Shown: positions 31,512-42,611 of the stretch, in pieces
How the letters are laid out: each line of letters starts with the position of its first letter
How positions within the stretch are numbered: the stretch's first letter is position 1
Assembly: GCA_028386065.3 (NCBI GenBank)
Contig: JAKUCV010002460.1
Location: 180,595-244,594 of the forward strand
Direction of reading: 5' to 3'
DNA length: 64,000 nt
Source: Turnera subulata
Taxonomy: Eukaryota; Streptophyta; Magnoliopsida; Malpighiales; Passifloraceae
Notes under the pieces: model-generated
What the model was told of the DNA's origin: nothing
Database searches by the model: none
What the model saw: the letters and a program-made list of their open reading frames with translations, nothing else
Made by a program: the position numbers and the translations under genes

Positions 31512-32927
31512 ATGAAGTTGCTCTCCATACTCTTCCTCTCTATACTCACCTTACATTCTCTCAAGCTCATTTCAGCTGCCTGCCACTCGGATGACGAAAC
31601 GGGTCTCCTCGCATTCAAATTGGGCATAACCCATGACCCGTCTGGCATGCTCGAAAACTGGAAGCCGGGTACAAATTGTTGCTCATGGGAAGGTGTATTT
31701 TGCAACAAGAAGAACCGGGTCAGGGCCATATCCTTACATGCCTACTTCAGGGACTTGGATACCTCACTGTCCGGTACAATCTCACCATCTCTTGTAAAAC
31801 TCCAACATCTTGACCTTATTACATTTGACAACCTCAAGAACCTCACCGGTCCGTTCCCGGATTTCGTATTCGGGTTACCAAAGCTTAAATATCTGTTCAT
31901 ACACAACTCTAGGCTTTCAGGTCAGTTACCCACCAACATAGGCAACTTACCTAAGCTTGAGCAACTCAACTTGGAAGGGAACCAGTTCACTGGTCCAATA
32001 CCAAGTTCAATATCCAAGTTAACCAAGTTGGGTGAGCTTAGCTTGGGCAGGAATTCCTTCACTGGCTCAATACCAATAGGGATTGCCCAGCTAAAGAAGT
32101 TGGGTACCTTGAGCCTACATAACCAACTTTCTGGTGCCATAACCGAAATCTTCACTCCACTTAGAGAACTTTTAACTCTTGACATTTCACACAACAAGTT
32201 CCATGGTTCAATACCATCTTCATTAGCTTCACTAGCACCAAACCTGGCTTTGATTGCGCTATCTTACAATGCACTCACAGGAAGTATTCCAGATTTTCTT
32301 GGTAGATTTTCCCAGCTAGAGGCACTTGATCTTTCATGGAACAACTTCACAGGAACTGTGCCAAAATCATTTTCCAACCTAACGAAGATATACAACCTTG
32401 ACCTATCGCATAACTCTCTTGTGGATCCCTTTCCCGCAATGAATGCACAGTTTTTGTCACTGGATTTGTCTTACAATTACTTCCATCTCAAGCAAATACC
32501 AAGCTGGGTCACTTCCTCTGGTATTACTCAGTCCCTCAAGCTTGCCAAATGCGGGATCAAGATCAAGTTGGATGACTGGAAGCCTGTGGATACATATCGC
32601 ATTGAGTACGTCGATCTTTCGGAGAATCAAGTGTCAGGCAGCCCTGTAAGTTTACTTAACAAAACTGAAAGTTTGGTTGGTTTCTTGATTTCAGGAAACC
32701 AGCTAAAATTCGATCTTGGGAGTTTGAGAATCCCTACTTCTCTAGAGCACCTGGATTTGTCAAGGAACTTGATCTTTGGGAAAGTTCCTGTGGGATTTTC
32801 AGGGTTGAAGAGCTTGAATCTGAGCTATAATCTTCTATGTGGGCAGCTACCAGCAACGAAATTTCCAGCTAGTGCCTTTGTGGGAAATGATTGTCTTTGT
32901 GGTTCTCCACTACACCCCTGCAATTAG
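31512..32927 (+). CDS. Secreted LRR protein, DRT100/PGIP-like (copy L3, intact)
   Basis: The single-exon frame encodes 471 residues. Residues 1 to about 22 form a signal peptide (MKLLSILFLSILTL..ISA). An N-terminal cysteine cap follows (ACHSDDETGLLAFKLGI..NCCSWEGVFC, about 23-66), then about a dozen LRRs with the plant extracellular consensus (NQFTGPIPSSISKLTKL) and a C-terminal cap (GNDCLCGSPLHPC). There is no transmembrane segment or kinase, so it should be secreted to the cell wall. Related proteins include polygalacturonase inhibitors and DRT100-type proteins; the partner of this one is unknown. An unusual block at about residues 315-400 (LVDPFPAMNA; LKLAKCGIKIKLDDW) is shared by all copies here. 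One repeat is about two residues short (LSLHNQLSG). Copia-4 ends 133 bp upstream. Confidence 0.9.
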   Translation: MKLLSILFLSILTLHSLKLISAACHSDDETGLLAFKLGITHDPSGMLENWKPGTNCCSWEGVFCNKKNRVRAISLHAYFRDLDTSLSGTISPSLVKLQHLDLITFDNLKNLTGPFPDFVFGLPKLKYLFIHNSRLSGQLPTNIGNLPKLEQLNLEGNQFTGPIPSSISKLTKLGELSLGRNSFTGSIPIGIAQLKKLGTLSLHNQLSGAITEIFTPLRELLTLDISHNKFHGSIPSSLASLAPNLALIALSYNALTGSIPDFLGRFSQLEALDLSWNNFTGTVPKSFSNLTKIYNLDLSHNSLVDPFPAMNAQFLSLDLSYNYFHLKQIPSWVTSSGITQSLKLAKCGIKIKLDDWKPVDTYRIEYVDLSENQVSGSPVSLLNKTESLVGFLISGNQLKFDLGSLRIPTSLEHLDLSRNLIFGKVPVGFSGLKSLNLSYNLLCGQLPATKFPASAFVGNDCLCGSPLHPCN

Positions 32928-33175
32928 TGTGCAATTAGTGTGCTGATTATATTGAAAAGAGAAAGAAATTAAATATGTTGTGCAAAAGTTGGAGTGATAA
33001 TCTTCGTTCCTACCCAAAATAAATATTTTATTTTTTGGACTTTTTTTGTTGGTATTCCAATGTGATTCCGATTCCAGAGAGATGAAAATATGCACGATTA
33101 GTAATGGAAATTTTCTATGCAAATTTCCCATGAATGCAATTTGCTGCAAAATTGCAGTGTATGCATTGGATTTTA
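32928..33175. other. 3' flank of L3
   Basis: Downstream region with AATAAA-type motifs (for example near 33019). It is partly similar to the 3' flanks of L1 and L2 (TGTGATTCC and CCAGAGAG phrases). No gene is visible. Confidence 0.5.
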
Positions 33176-33178
33176 TTA

Positions 33179-33938
33179 TGGTCAAAAGCAATTTTTGGTC
33201 TCTAAACCTAACCTGGATTTTGATCAATGGACCCAATTTCAATAGATTTTAGTTTATGTGCTCAACACAATTCATGGATTTCGGTTCGTAGGTCAACCTA
33301 TAAAGTAAGGTACTATGTGTCTGTCTGTGAGAGTGACACATCAGATGGACCTCATAGGAAGTGGTTGATCAATTTCGTCCGGATCCGTTAGAAAGCCAAC
33401 CCGTCTATGTCTGGAACGGTTAAACTAAAAATTAAAACAGTACTCTACATCACCCAAACACATCTAAATCCTAAATTCCCCAATCTAAAAATATTTGTAT
33501 TGGTTTTTTTTAACTTTTTCCGTATTTTCACTTTTTAAACTTTTGTTTATTCCCACTACTAAAAAAATTATGTTATAGGATTTGGGTATTTTAATTTATT
33601 GGAAAATTTTTTATCTAGGTATTGTGGAGCATTATTTTAATTTGTAGTTTAACCTGTTCTACGCGCAGACGGGTTCGCTTTTTACCGAATACGGGCGAAA
33701 CGGGATACACCCACTTCCTGTGGGATACACCCACTTCTTGTGGGGTCCACTGGATGATGTTTCATGCTCACAAACAGACACGTTGTTCTTCACTTCACTT
33801 TATTGGGTTAACCCACGAACCGAAATCCATGATTTGTGTTGAGTACAGTGACCAAATTATACTAAAACTGAGTACAGCAACCAACATCCAACATCGTGTA
33901 CGAGGTTGAATTCAGTGACCAAAAATTACTTTTGACCA
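33179..33938. mobile_element. Foldback-type element with long inverted arms, TSD TTA
   Basis: The ends are inverted repeats TGGTCAAAAG..CTTTTGACCA and the arms stay complementary, with gaps, for about 250 bp each. Matching pairs include GGATTTCGGTTCGTAGGT with GAACCGAAATCCATGA, GTGTCTGTCTGTGAG with CTCACAAACAGACAC, and AACCCGTCT with AGACGGGTT. TTA lies on both sides (33176-33178 and 33939-33941). No transposase is encoded. A 3-bp TTA duplication fits PIF/Harbinger-type MITEs; the arm length is unusual for that class. Confidence 0.75.
33702..33741 (+). repeat. 20-bp tandem duplication in the right foldback arm
   Basis: GGGATACACCCACTTCCTGT is followed at once by a copy with one change. The left arm has a single unit, so the duplication occurred after insertion or in this lineage. 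Confidence 0.75.
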
Positions 33939-33941
33939 TTA

Positions 33942-35195
33942 AATTATAATATATATCTAAAAGGAAGCTCGTTTCAAACATGGTCAAGTGATTTGGCTTT
34001 AAAATTTTGATTTAGATATGAAGAATTACAATTGCCCTTATAGATATCCATGACTCCATTTATTTTTTTGACTTGGCTCCTATCGACTGGTTAAGTATTT
34101 TTCGCGTAAGTCTGCATAAACTGTTTCTAAAAAAAGTCTACATAAATTAAATTCATGATTAATGAAACCTTTGACTCTTTAGTTCTTACCCTGTATGTAC
34201 CATTCTTTTCTTTCTATTTGTGCCAAAATTCTATAAACATCAATTTTTTTTTTATCGTTATAAACGTTAATTATGAAAAACGTATTTGCATTTAAAGCCT
34301 TTCAAACAGCATAGCCCAATTCCACTCACAAACCTGTAGGTGGACAGTTCAAAAATATTGCAAATATGAAACATGTTTTTTTCTTCCTCAATAGTACAAA
34401 ACTGTTCCATCTTGACAAATAAAAAAAAAATACAAAACTGTGCCATTGCACTAATTTGATTTTCTTTATATTGCCAAATCGTATGCATTTGACATTAACT
34501 TTTTTTTTTAAAAAAAAAAGAGTAAAAGCCCATACCTCTAGAATGTTTCCAGAATATATTTCTTTTCTCTTTTGATAAAAAAGAATCTCTCTGAATCTTG
34601 TGTCTAGTAAAATCTTTCGTTTCAATCTCCTCCTCCACAGGTGCCCCTTTCGTGTACAGCTAGACAACCAAAACGTATTAAAACAATTACCATTTAATTA
34701 CCTCTTTTAGGGTCAATTTGTTTTAAGCTTCTGATCCTCAAAGATTTTGAAGCTTCTAATGAATACTCCAATCAGGATACACTTCCATATCAAAATAAGA
34801 AAAAAAGAATTAATACAAATTTTCTATTTAGTCACTACTAGGACTTCGCCTGAGTGTCAAAATCATACTGACGTCCACTACCCCCACTAGGGTTTTATTC
34901 TACAAGAACAATATACTGCGCCATTAATCTAGGCTCGACTGCAACATTTATCTTTTCCAGTACGTGTTAGCTTTGTTGGTGGAATTACTTCCCGATTGAC
35001 ACTCAACCCTAAATTTTCTGTTTTTGTATTTTCAAGGCTGGGTCTACAACGACTGATACATCAATCAACCTGACAAACCCTACTCTTAGGTCGTCCACTA
35101 GGGTAGTCGATATTTTCTATGAACGAAGATCTTGTTTTTCTCTCATAAAAAGAAAAAAGAGAACGAAAAAATATTCCTTGTAGCCAGCAGCTAAA
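33942..35195. other. Intergenic region and SUMO-like gene promoter
   Basis: AT-rich sequence with several poly-A/T runs. Nothing codes. The last 300 bases should hold the promoter and leader of the SUMO-like gene, but no clear TATA box stands out. Confidence 0.5.
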
Positions 35196-36287
35196 ATGCC
35201 TGGCGATGGAGATGAGAACCCTCCCAAAAACAATGTTAACAAGAATCAGAGAATTCCAATCTCAGTCCAGGGCCAGGTCTTCCTTATTCATTCCCTTTTT
35301 CCTTCCCTCTCCTCTCCTCTTTGTCTTCTCGATCATTTTATATGAATTCTTTTTCTCTTTTTTTTTTTGCTTAATTAAATCAAATCCTCCCTGCAAAATA
35401 AATAAATAAATTTAATCAAATCCTCACTAGTTGATTAATTGATATTCTTTGTCACTCAAAGTTCTGCTCTATGAATGTAGTCCTTTGTAATTGTTACTTA
35501 GGCCTGATGGGGTTATATATTGGATGAGCAAACAGATTTCAGTTTCTTAAGTTACCTTTTTCCTTTTCATAATATGTTGTACTGGTTGGTTTGATGGTGA
35601 ATAGGATGGCGTTTTAGTGGATTACAAATTGGCTTACAATTCACAGCTATCCAAGCTCATGGATGCATACTGTAAGAGAAAGAATTTGGACGCCAAGGTT
35701 GTGGAGTTTCTGTACAATGGCCAACGCCTTAGAAGAACTAGCACACCGGCTGAGGTAATCTTTTCACTATTTCAGTACATATGAGGGAGTCTTAAAGTCA
35801 TAATCATCCTGATCATACGGAATTAGTTAGTTAAGTCAATTGATAGTCAAATGTCACCAGCAAAGGACTGCTTATCCCCAAGTGGTAATTGAATCCGGGA
35901 CCTCACCCTTCCTTTTTTTATAATAATCGATGTTGAAGGTGAGAGTCAAATCCGAGACCTCACCCTTCCTACTTTTGCAAGAGTAGTAAGGAGCTACAAG
36001 CCAATTGGTACCACTACATTGTCATGTATGTTTGGTTTAAAGGAAAATTTGAACCCATGAATAACGTTCTTTAGCTCATGCTTGTGCTTTTGATGTTTGG
36101 TTGTTTGTTTATCACTAGTGTTGTTGTCTGTAGTAATATTGTTGTCCATCCCACTGAGGTCTTCTTGATTGTTAGTTTTCGATTCGATGTGCAGCTCGAG
36201 ATGCATATGGAAGGCGACCAAATTGAGGCCGTTCAGCGCGTTCATGGTGGTGGTGGTTGCAAGGGCATCAAAAGGCTTGCAGTATAG
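35196..36287 (+). CDS. SUMO-like protein, three exons
   Basis: Exons 35196-35276, 35605-35754 and 36195-36287 join in phase 0 with GT..AG introns of 328 and 440 bp. They encode 107 residues. The N-terminal tail (MPGDGDENPP) precedes a beta-grasp domain with SUMO landmarks: IPISVQGQDGVLVDYK, LSKLMDAYCKRKNL, VVEFLYNGQRLRRTSTPAELEM and EGDQIEAV. The introns fall after the Q of GQ|DG and the E of PAE|L, the same places as in plant SUMO genes as I recall them. The C-terminus is HGGGG followed by nine residues (CKGIKRLAV). In SUMO precursors a protease cuts after GG to expose the conjugating end, so this one would need processing. The core is diverged from classical SUMO1/2 (for example FLYNG for FLFDG), so it may be a non-canonical paralogue or a decaying duplicate. 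Confidence 0.85.
35869..36010 (-). repeat. Possible SINE-like remnant in intron 2 of the SUMO-like gene
   Basis: GGACCTCACCCTTCC and AGACCTCACCCTTCC occur about 65 bp apart. The minus strand reads GGTCCCGGATTCAA and GGTCTCGGATTTGA, resembling pol III box B sequences of tRNA-derived SINEs. Ends and duplication are not clear. Confidence 0.35.
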
Positions 36288-37900
36288 CTGTTGGGTAGAA
36301 TTTGCCAACTTTCTAACTAATTAACATATATGTCAACTTTCTTCTAGTACATGCAACATGGTATGATCCTTGGGATATGAATTTGGTATTCCCCTGTTAT
36401 GAATGGATACTTTCTTAGGCTTCCTTTCTTTTGTAGCTTTGAATCTTTAAACTGTACTGCAGAAATGGAAGGTAAACATGGGCATAGGATTAATGTCTAT
36501 ATTCTAGCGAGAAGGGGAAACAATAGAAGAAGAATTGGGTGTATGGGTTTCATTGAAGTCTTGCAGGAGCTACAAAAGTTGACAAACTGCATTTCCTTTG
36601 TTATAAATGTTTAAATTTACACGCCAATGTTGATTCAACTCTCTCAGAAATCCTGTGAAGAGGAAACAATCACAGGAAACAAATAGACTAGCTCTGGACT
36701 TGCACCGTTGGTGTTCTAGAAAACCTCTCGATTACCATCACGAATCAACACAGTTTCTTTCTAATATTCAAATTATTGGTATAGTTAGTACCTTTCACAG
36801 TGTTTAAGTCATTCTCATTCTTGCAGTTTCATACTTGCACCACATCGAAATCACTCGCTCTTAAACAATTCTTAATTCTACTGCTCTCAACACCTATATA
36901 ATCTTGTAAACGAAAAAATTTCTATCACTAGCACCATCGTTCACTTCCCACCCATTTCTGTTCGGGTATCACCGAATGGACATCTCGTCCTTGTTTCATT
37001 CAAACATATATCAAAATATAAGTGTAAAGTGAAGCTGGTGGCAATTTGGATCAAGCGGTGAGTACCTGCTCCATGACCATGATTGGGTTAAAAAGGCATT
37101 TTTCATGCTTTCCATCGATCCGGTGACTTATCAACATGGTGTCAATATCAATGGGGCATGTAGCACATTGGCACTCTTGTAATAGCATGAGGGGACAAGG
37201 TTTCGGGGTTCAACATCGACTAGTATAAGAGAAAAACATGGCATCAGTAGCATAAGGTAGGGGGAAGCCTGAATTTGCTTGTTTGCAAGGGATGACAACC
37301 TTGAGAAGGTATTTATACATTGGAATTTCGGCATCTGTAGTTAAGGAGACAAGTATGAGATTGTTCTCTCCGGACCTGAGAATTACATCATTTCTGCCGA
37401 AGATTCTTGTCATCATCAACTGATGGAGGATTTAATCACGCTAGCCAGGCTAATGGGTATCTATAACTTCACATGGGCAATTAAATGCAGTAAAAGAATC
37501 TCACCGTTGAAAAATATTGATATTAGCAAGTGGACCAATTACGAGATTTGTTAATTGTAAATGTAAGAGAACTTCTTAAAGCACCAGAGTACAAATAGAA
37601 AATGAAACTGGAAAAACAATTCACATCTCAATACTTTATTTAATCACTTATTGAGTTAGTCAAACCTGTTACACTGAAATGGAAAATACAGTGATCAATG
37701 AAGAAAGGAAAGGAAAAAAAATAAAATACATATCAATGTGAGGGCAGCAGTCCCAAAGGAAAAAAAAAAAAGTCACATGTAGAAGAACAGTAATATAGTC
37801 TAATTTCGGATTATAATCCCCAACAACACCTTCTTGTTTCTTTTCATGCCAATGATTCTATGATTTGCCTCTGTCTTAGTGGTAATAAACATTCACCTTA
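36288..37900. other. Intergenic region between SUMO-like gene and L4
   Basis: No supported gene. A minus-strand stretch at 37040-37419 reads like eroded coding (LLKVVIPCKQANSGFPLP then CQCATCPIDIDTMLI) with interspersed stops. I do not recognise a family. The last 280 bases are the 3' flank of L4, with an AT-rich tail. Confidence 0.45.
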
Positions 37901-39328
37901 CTATTTGCAGGGCTGTAGTGGAGAACCACAAAGGCAGTCATTCCCTTCAAAGGCACTAGCTGGAAATTTGGTTGGAGGAAGCTGTCCACAGAGATGATTG
38001 TAGCTCACATTCAAACTTTCCAGCCCAGAAACTACCTCAGGTACATTTCCGAAAATCAAGTTCTTTGACATATCTAAGTACTTGAGTGTACTAGGAATGT
38101 TCAAACTGGCAAGATCAAATTTCAGCTGATTTCCAGAAATTTTAAGGCTAAATAAGCTTAGTGCCCCACCGAAGAAACTTCCAGTATCACCAGATATATG
38201 ATTGTCGGATAGATCGATCTCCGTATACCGATATGCTGCCGCGGGGTACCAATCATTCAAGCTGATGTTGACGCCACATTTTACCAGCTTGAGAGAGTAA
38301 ATAACAGGAGATGAAGTGACCCAGTCTGGTATTTGGTTGAGATGCAACTTATTATGAGACAAATCAAGTGTCTCAATGAGGTTCAGTTGCATTGCAGGAA
38401 ATGGATCTACAAGAGAGTTATGTGAGAGATCAAGATTGCTTAGCCCTGTGAGGCTGGCAAAAGTTTCTGGCACAGGTCCTGTCAACTTGTTCCATGAAAG
38501 ACGCAGGTAGGAAAGTGCCTTCAAGTCACCAATAAAACCTGGGATGCTTCCACTTAGTTTATTGTGGGATAGGTCAAGGTAGCCCATGTGTGGTGCTAGG
38601 GATGTTATTGAAGGTGGTATGGAACCATGAAGTTTGTTATTTGAAAGATCAACTCTACCAAGGACCTTGAATCCATTGAAAAAGTCAGGTATTCTACCAG
38701 AGAGCTTATTGTTGTGGAGACCTAAGTAGACCAAGTTACTTAAGTTGCTAACTTCATATGGTATATTGCCAGTGAGGAAATTGTTGTTCAGTGAGAGCCA
38801 ATTCAACCTGGACAACCTAGATATTGACTTTGGTATTGAACCAGTGAAGTGGTTTCCATCCAAGATTAGTGATTCAAGTTGGGATAACTTGCCTATCTTG
38901 GTGGGTATTTTTCCTGAAAGCTTACTATTCTGCTCTATGAAAAGATACTTGAGTTTAGGCAATCCAAACACGAACTCCGGGAATTTGCCAGTTATGTTCT
39001 TGAGGTTGGAAATAGAAACTTGATAAAGATGTTGGAGTTTTACCAGAGATGGTGAGATTGTACCCGAAAGGAAGGCATTCGGGTTGTTTGGATCCGCAAA
39101 TAGCAATAGCTGTGCAACCCGGTTGTCTTCATTGCAATATATGCACGCCCACTGGCAGCAATCCGTGCCCGGAATCCACGAGCTAAGTACACCGGATGGG
39201 TCATCGGTTATACCGGATTTGAATGCCAAAAGGCCGGCTTCATCATCGACATGGCAAGCAGCTGATGCTAGTTTCAGGGAGAAGAGGGTGAGTGTGGAGA
39301 GCAAGAGTAGGTGAGAAAGCAACTTCAT
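37901..39328 (-). CDS. Secreted LRR protein, DRT100/PGIP-like (copy L4, intact)
   Basis: The single-exon minus-strand frame encodes 475 residues. It has a signal peptide (MKLLSHLLLLSTLTLFSLKLASA), a cysteine N-cap (ACHVDDEAGLLAFKSGI..DCCQWACIYC), about twelve extracellular LRRs (for example NHFTGSIPKSISRLSRL, NKLSGRIPDFF) and the C-cap GNDCLCGSPLQPC. It shares the LVDPFPAM and LKLVKCGVNISLNDW block with its relatives but is more diverged from L3 than L1 and L2 are. In the N-cap the usual W-x-G-V/I reads WACIYC. It should be secreted and lacks membrane or kinase domains. It is the only member on the minus strand. Confidence 0.92.
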   Translation of the reverse strand: MKLLSHLLLLSTLTLFSLKLASAACHVDDEAGLLAFKSGITDDPSGVLSSWIPGTDCCQWACIYCNEDNRVAQLLLFADPNNPNAFLSGTISPSLVKLQHLYQVSISNLKNITGKFPEFVFGLPKLKYLFIEQNSKLSGKIPTKIGKLSQLESLILDGNHFTGSIPKSISRLSRLNWLSLNNNFLTGNIPYEVSNLSNLVYLGLHNNKLSGRIPDFFNGFKVLGRVDLSNNKLHGSIPPSITSLAPHMGYLDLSHNKLSGSIPGFIGDLKALSYLRLSWNKLTGPVPETFASLTGLSNLDLSHNSLVDPFPAMQLNLIETLDLSHNKLHLNQIPDWVTSSPVIYSLKLVKCGVNISLNDWYPAAAYRYTEIDLSDNHISGDTGSFFGGALSLFSLKISGNQLKFDLASLNIPSTLKYLDMSKNLIFGNVPEVVSGLESLNVSYNHLCGQLPPTKFPASAFEGNDCLCGSPLQPCK

Positions 39329-39386
39329 TTCTACTCTGGAAGATGGTAATGGCAGTAGGATTTAGGACTTGTTCTGTCCAGCTAGT

Positions 39387-39398
39387 TTATATATATTG
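39387..39398 (-). promoter_or_regulatory. TATA box of LRR gene L4
   Basis: The minus strand reads AATATATATAAA about 60 bp before the ATG at 39328, matching the position in L3 and L5. Confidence 0.65.
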
Positions 39399-39399
39399 G

Positions 39400-41400
39400 A
39401 CTGCACTTCGATAGAGAATTGCATGACTGCATGTTACAGAATTTTTTTTTTTCTTTAAACTTCAATATAAATTCTTGCATTGACTTCCATTCCATTCTAG
39501 TTTGAATGCAAAATTAGTCTCAGTCAACATTCATGGGTCAATAAAAACACTTCTAAGAAATGTACTATTGGGGAGTGTTTCATAATCTGGCTCTACCTAG
39601 AAACTCTAAAAGAAAGATAAAGAACAAGTTTTCGGGATGCTTTGAGCCTTAATTAGCTGTCACCTCCAATATGGGTTGCAATGTTTCTATCAAGAACTTC
39701 TCACATTGTCAACATTTTTTTAAAAAATGTTTTTGGATCTTCACACATTGTCAACTGGATGAGGTTTTTCTGAACCATTTGTATCTAGCATGTGAGAGTT
39801 GATTATTTTTTAAAAAACTATGAATTAACAATGTGCGAGTTGATGATTAAAACAAATAAGAAGAAATAGGGGAACGAATTCCAAAAACAGATCCAAATTA
39901 ATGCACACAGTACCAAATACAAAGCACTTGGTGGTGTCTAGTAGAAACTACAGATACCCACTAAATAGGGTAAGTTCGTTGTTAGTCAAACCACACTACC
40001 CACACAGCCATTTTCTTCATGACTGCTCCAATGTATGAACATTTCATATTTTAATAAACATATCTCAGTTAGTATATATATGTAAAGAGTCAAACTACTG
40101 TATTCAAATATTTCTTTGTCCACACTTAGAGGTGAGAAATATCACAAGTGAGGGAAAAATATTAGAAAACGACCATTTGCAGTTCACTCTTCTGCCCATT
40201 TGCTAAAATATTCAGCCTAAGAAACATTGCTTGACTTGCAATATCATTCTTTCCAAAGAAGGATCCAATTAGATCAATTATTATATACCCAGATTCCACA
40301 GGAGAAAAATACATAATTAAACTCCAGTGTATATATCCCTTCTTTGACAAATAGAAGAAGCTATATAGTCAGAGTTTCTTTTCGCTATTCCAGGAACCAC
40401 ACACAGATATTGTTCAAGATGAAGTCAAGGTAAGAGGTAGTCGAATTGGACTATATGCATCAGATTGATCTTTGATTGCCTTAACTAAAACCACCTAAGT
40501 GTTTTTTGTCCTAGAAATTGCGTTCACATGGAAATAAAATAAGACTGTAAACCTAGTTGCGACCAGTTTTCCATAAAGGAGAAATAATACATGTCAGACT
40601 AATTAATTTGCGTCTATCTAGATCTAAAAGTCTCATAAGAACGGATAAAATTTAAATAAAGGCACAAAATTATATTCTTTCTATTCTGTTGAGACACTTT
40701 AATTCGACTTTTGCAACACCCAAAGAAACTATGTTACGTTTTTCATTTATTTGGAAAATATGAAATTAGTTTTAGGAGAAAATGTAAACGTACATAACAA
40801 AATTTCGAGAAATGAAATTAACATATGATAATTAGTCTTACTATATAGTCATGATGAATTGCTACTTCTTTTAAACAGTACTTCATTTCTTCTTTTCCTT
40901 AATATAGATATGAGATATCATTTCATATTTAAGAAAACAGTTCAAAGAAATTCATTATTATGAGGCTTAAGTAATCAAGCTATGATAAATATGTGAAAAC
41001 TAAACATGTGAATTAGTAATTTTTATTTTATTCTCAATTCCTAGACAAAAAAACAAAATATGAATGAAACGAATACATATAGAAAGAAGTTACTTAGAAC
41101 AAAAAGGAAAGAACAAAAGGGATCGGAGTAAGAATACAGAACAAATTATGAAAAATGGAAATTATACGAAAAGAAAGGACAATTGAGAACAAAGCAAATG
41201 ACAACAGTCAGAGACATTTAAAGCCCTTCGAAATGAATTAATTTATCCATTCACTGATTAATGCTTTCACGTACATGATTGTGGAGTTGGAAACTTCGTC
41301 TGATATAAGACGAGAAGAGATGAGAAAATGACGAACAAATAAAAGAAATTCTAACCTAACAAAGCTAGAACCTCCAGACAAATTAATGTCACCCTCCTCT
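39400..41400. other. Intergenic sequence
   Basis: About 2 kb of AT-rich sequence without a supportable gene, RNA or element. Short direct and inverted copies of CACATTGTCAAC occur at 39700-39850. A poly-T run (41408-41421) precedes the 3' end of the peptide gene. Confidence 0.5.
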
Positions 41401-41425
41401 CCCTCCTTTTTTTTTTTTTTTCAAT

Positions 41426-41623
41426 TTATTGCAAGTAGAAGGCAACAAATGACACAATGGAAGCACCAAGCAATGATCCAAGAGCCGGCAGGCTAGCTGT
41501 GGCACCGCTCTTTGGGGCACCGCCAGCCGGGGCTTGGGCCGGAGCGGCAACTTCTTCGGCCATCACTGCAGTCACTGAGGCAGCAGCAAAGAGGACAGCA
41601 CAGGCAACCTTCTTCATTTCCAT
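41426..41623 (-). CDS. Arabinogalactan peptide, AGP23-like (minus copy)
   Basis: It encodes 65 residues: a signal peptide ([22 protein letters not shown], about 1-22), a short mature part with Ala-Pro motifs for arabinogalactan attachment ([18 protein letters not shown]), and a hydrophobic tail ([21 protein letters not shown]) typical of a GPI-anchor signal. The predicted product is a tiny glycosylated peptide anchored outside the plasma membrane; such AGPs are often pollen-expressed. It differs from the plus copy at only four positions (A/V, V/L, T/S, A/T), and promoter and leader are also conserved. Confidence 0.9.
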   Translation of the reverse strand: MEMKKVACAVLFAAASVTAVMAEEVAAPAQAPAGGAPKSGATASLPALGSLLGASIVSFVAFYLQ

Positions 41624-41753
41624 TTTTTAAATTTTTGCAGGGGATGGCAAAAGATCCTCAAAAACAGAAGTTAATTTGAAGATCTTTTGCCAACGCTGCT
41701 TTAAATATGGGGAATGATAGTTGCTGCCTGAGGAATATGGTGGGATGGCTAGG

Positions 41754-41763
41754 GTATATATAG
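41754..41763 (-). promoter_or_regulatory. TATA box of the minus AGP gene
   Basis: CTATATATAC on the minus strand lies about 130 bp before the ATG. The same motif and spacing occur at the plus copy. Confidence 0.65.
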
Positions 41764-42254
41764 GGATATCTTGAGTTTTTTTTAGGGAGGTGACAGTTTC
41801 ATTTAGCGCTAATTTAGATACATGTAGGGCTAATTTGAAGTCGGATCTTGAATTTGCCTACTTTTCTGTTGAAAAAAGAGGTTTCATTCTTTTGAGCGAG
41901 TCTTTTGCATTATTTAGAGTTATTTTGATTTAAAAATCAAACCTGAATTCACGTCTTACTTTTTTTTTTTTTGAGAAATTGGCTGCTTTATTGCTTAATC
42001 AGAGAGATTTACAACAAAGTCAGCACTAAATATATATATATTGTTGTGCTAAATTAAGTGTTATTTTTTAATTCTTGTACATTGCAGGAGTAAATTTTGG
42101 AAAGAGACTTTAGTGTTATTTTTTAATTCTTGTGCATTGCTGGAGTAAATTAAGACAAAAAGTAATGCTGTTTACAGGTTTCAAAAAGTTTGGATTCATG
42201 TTAACTAAACTTTAGTTTAAAGTTCTTCCTATTGGAGCCACTGTTAATTAGTCA

Positions 42255-42585
42255 CTCCTAGCTCTGTCTTTAAAAACAATGTATCTTCTCTCCGTCCAGT
42301 GTAGTTGCACTTCTGTGTCAATCTTAATTAGTGCCACTTACATGGCGATAAATCCAGTTCATCATGCTCGGGCCAGGCATATTGACATAGACATCCACTT
42401 TGTGCGTGATTATGTTTCGTCCGGAGAGCTATCGCAGTTCGTCACATTCCTTCGAACCATCAGATTGCATATGTTCTCACCAAAAGCTTGTCGGCCTCTA
42501 CCAAATTTTCGGTTTTCCGTGGCAACTTTCAAATTTTTTCTTCACAAGCCTAGCCTACACAGATTAAGGGGTCGTATAAGGAAAG
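42255..42585 (+). pseudogene. Copia RNase H fragment
   Basis: The frame contains the end of a Copia RNase H: ISATYMAINPVHHARARH, HIDIDIHFVRDYVSSGEL, then a degenerate integration-tail region. The rest of the element is absent. A MULE-type MITE follows directly. It lies between the two AGP genes and is not a host gene. Confidence 0.75.
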
Positions 42586-42611
42586 GTAATATTTGTATTT
42601 ACGATCATTAG

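Noticed and set aside
36078..36287. A separate small gene of 69 codons
   Set aside because: Its last 30 codons are exon 3 of the SUMO-like gene; the upstream part is intron sequence that happens to be open.
42279..42611. A 110-codon gene between the AGP pair
   Set aside because: The middle matches the end of Copia RNase H, and the frame runs into a MULE MITE target duplication, so it is transposon debris.
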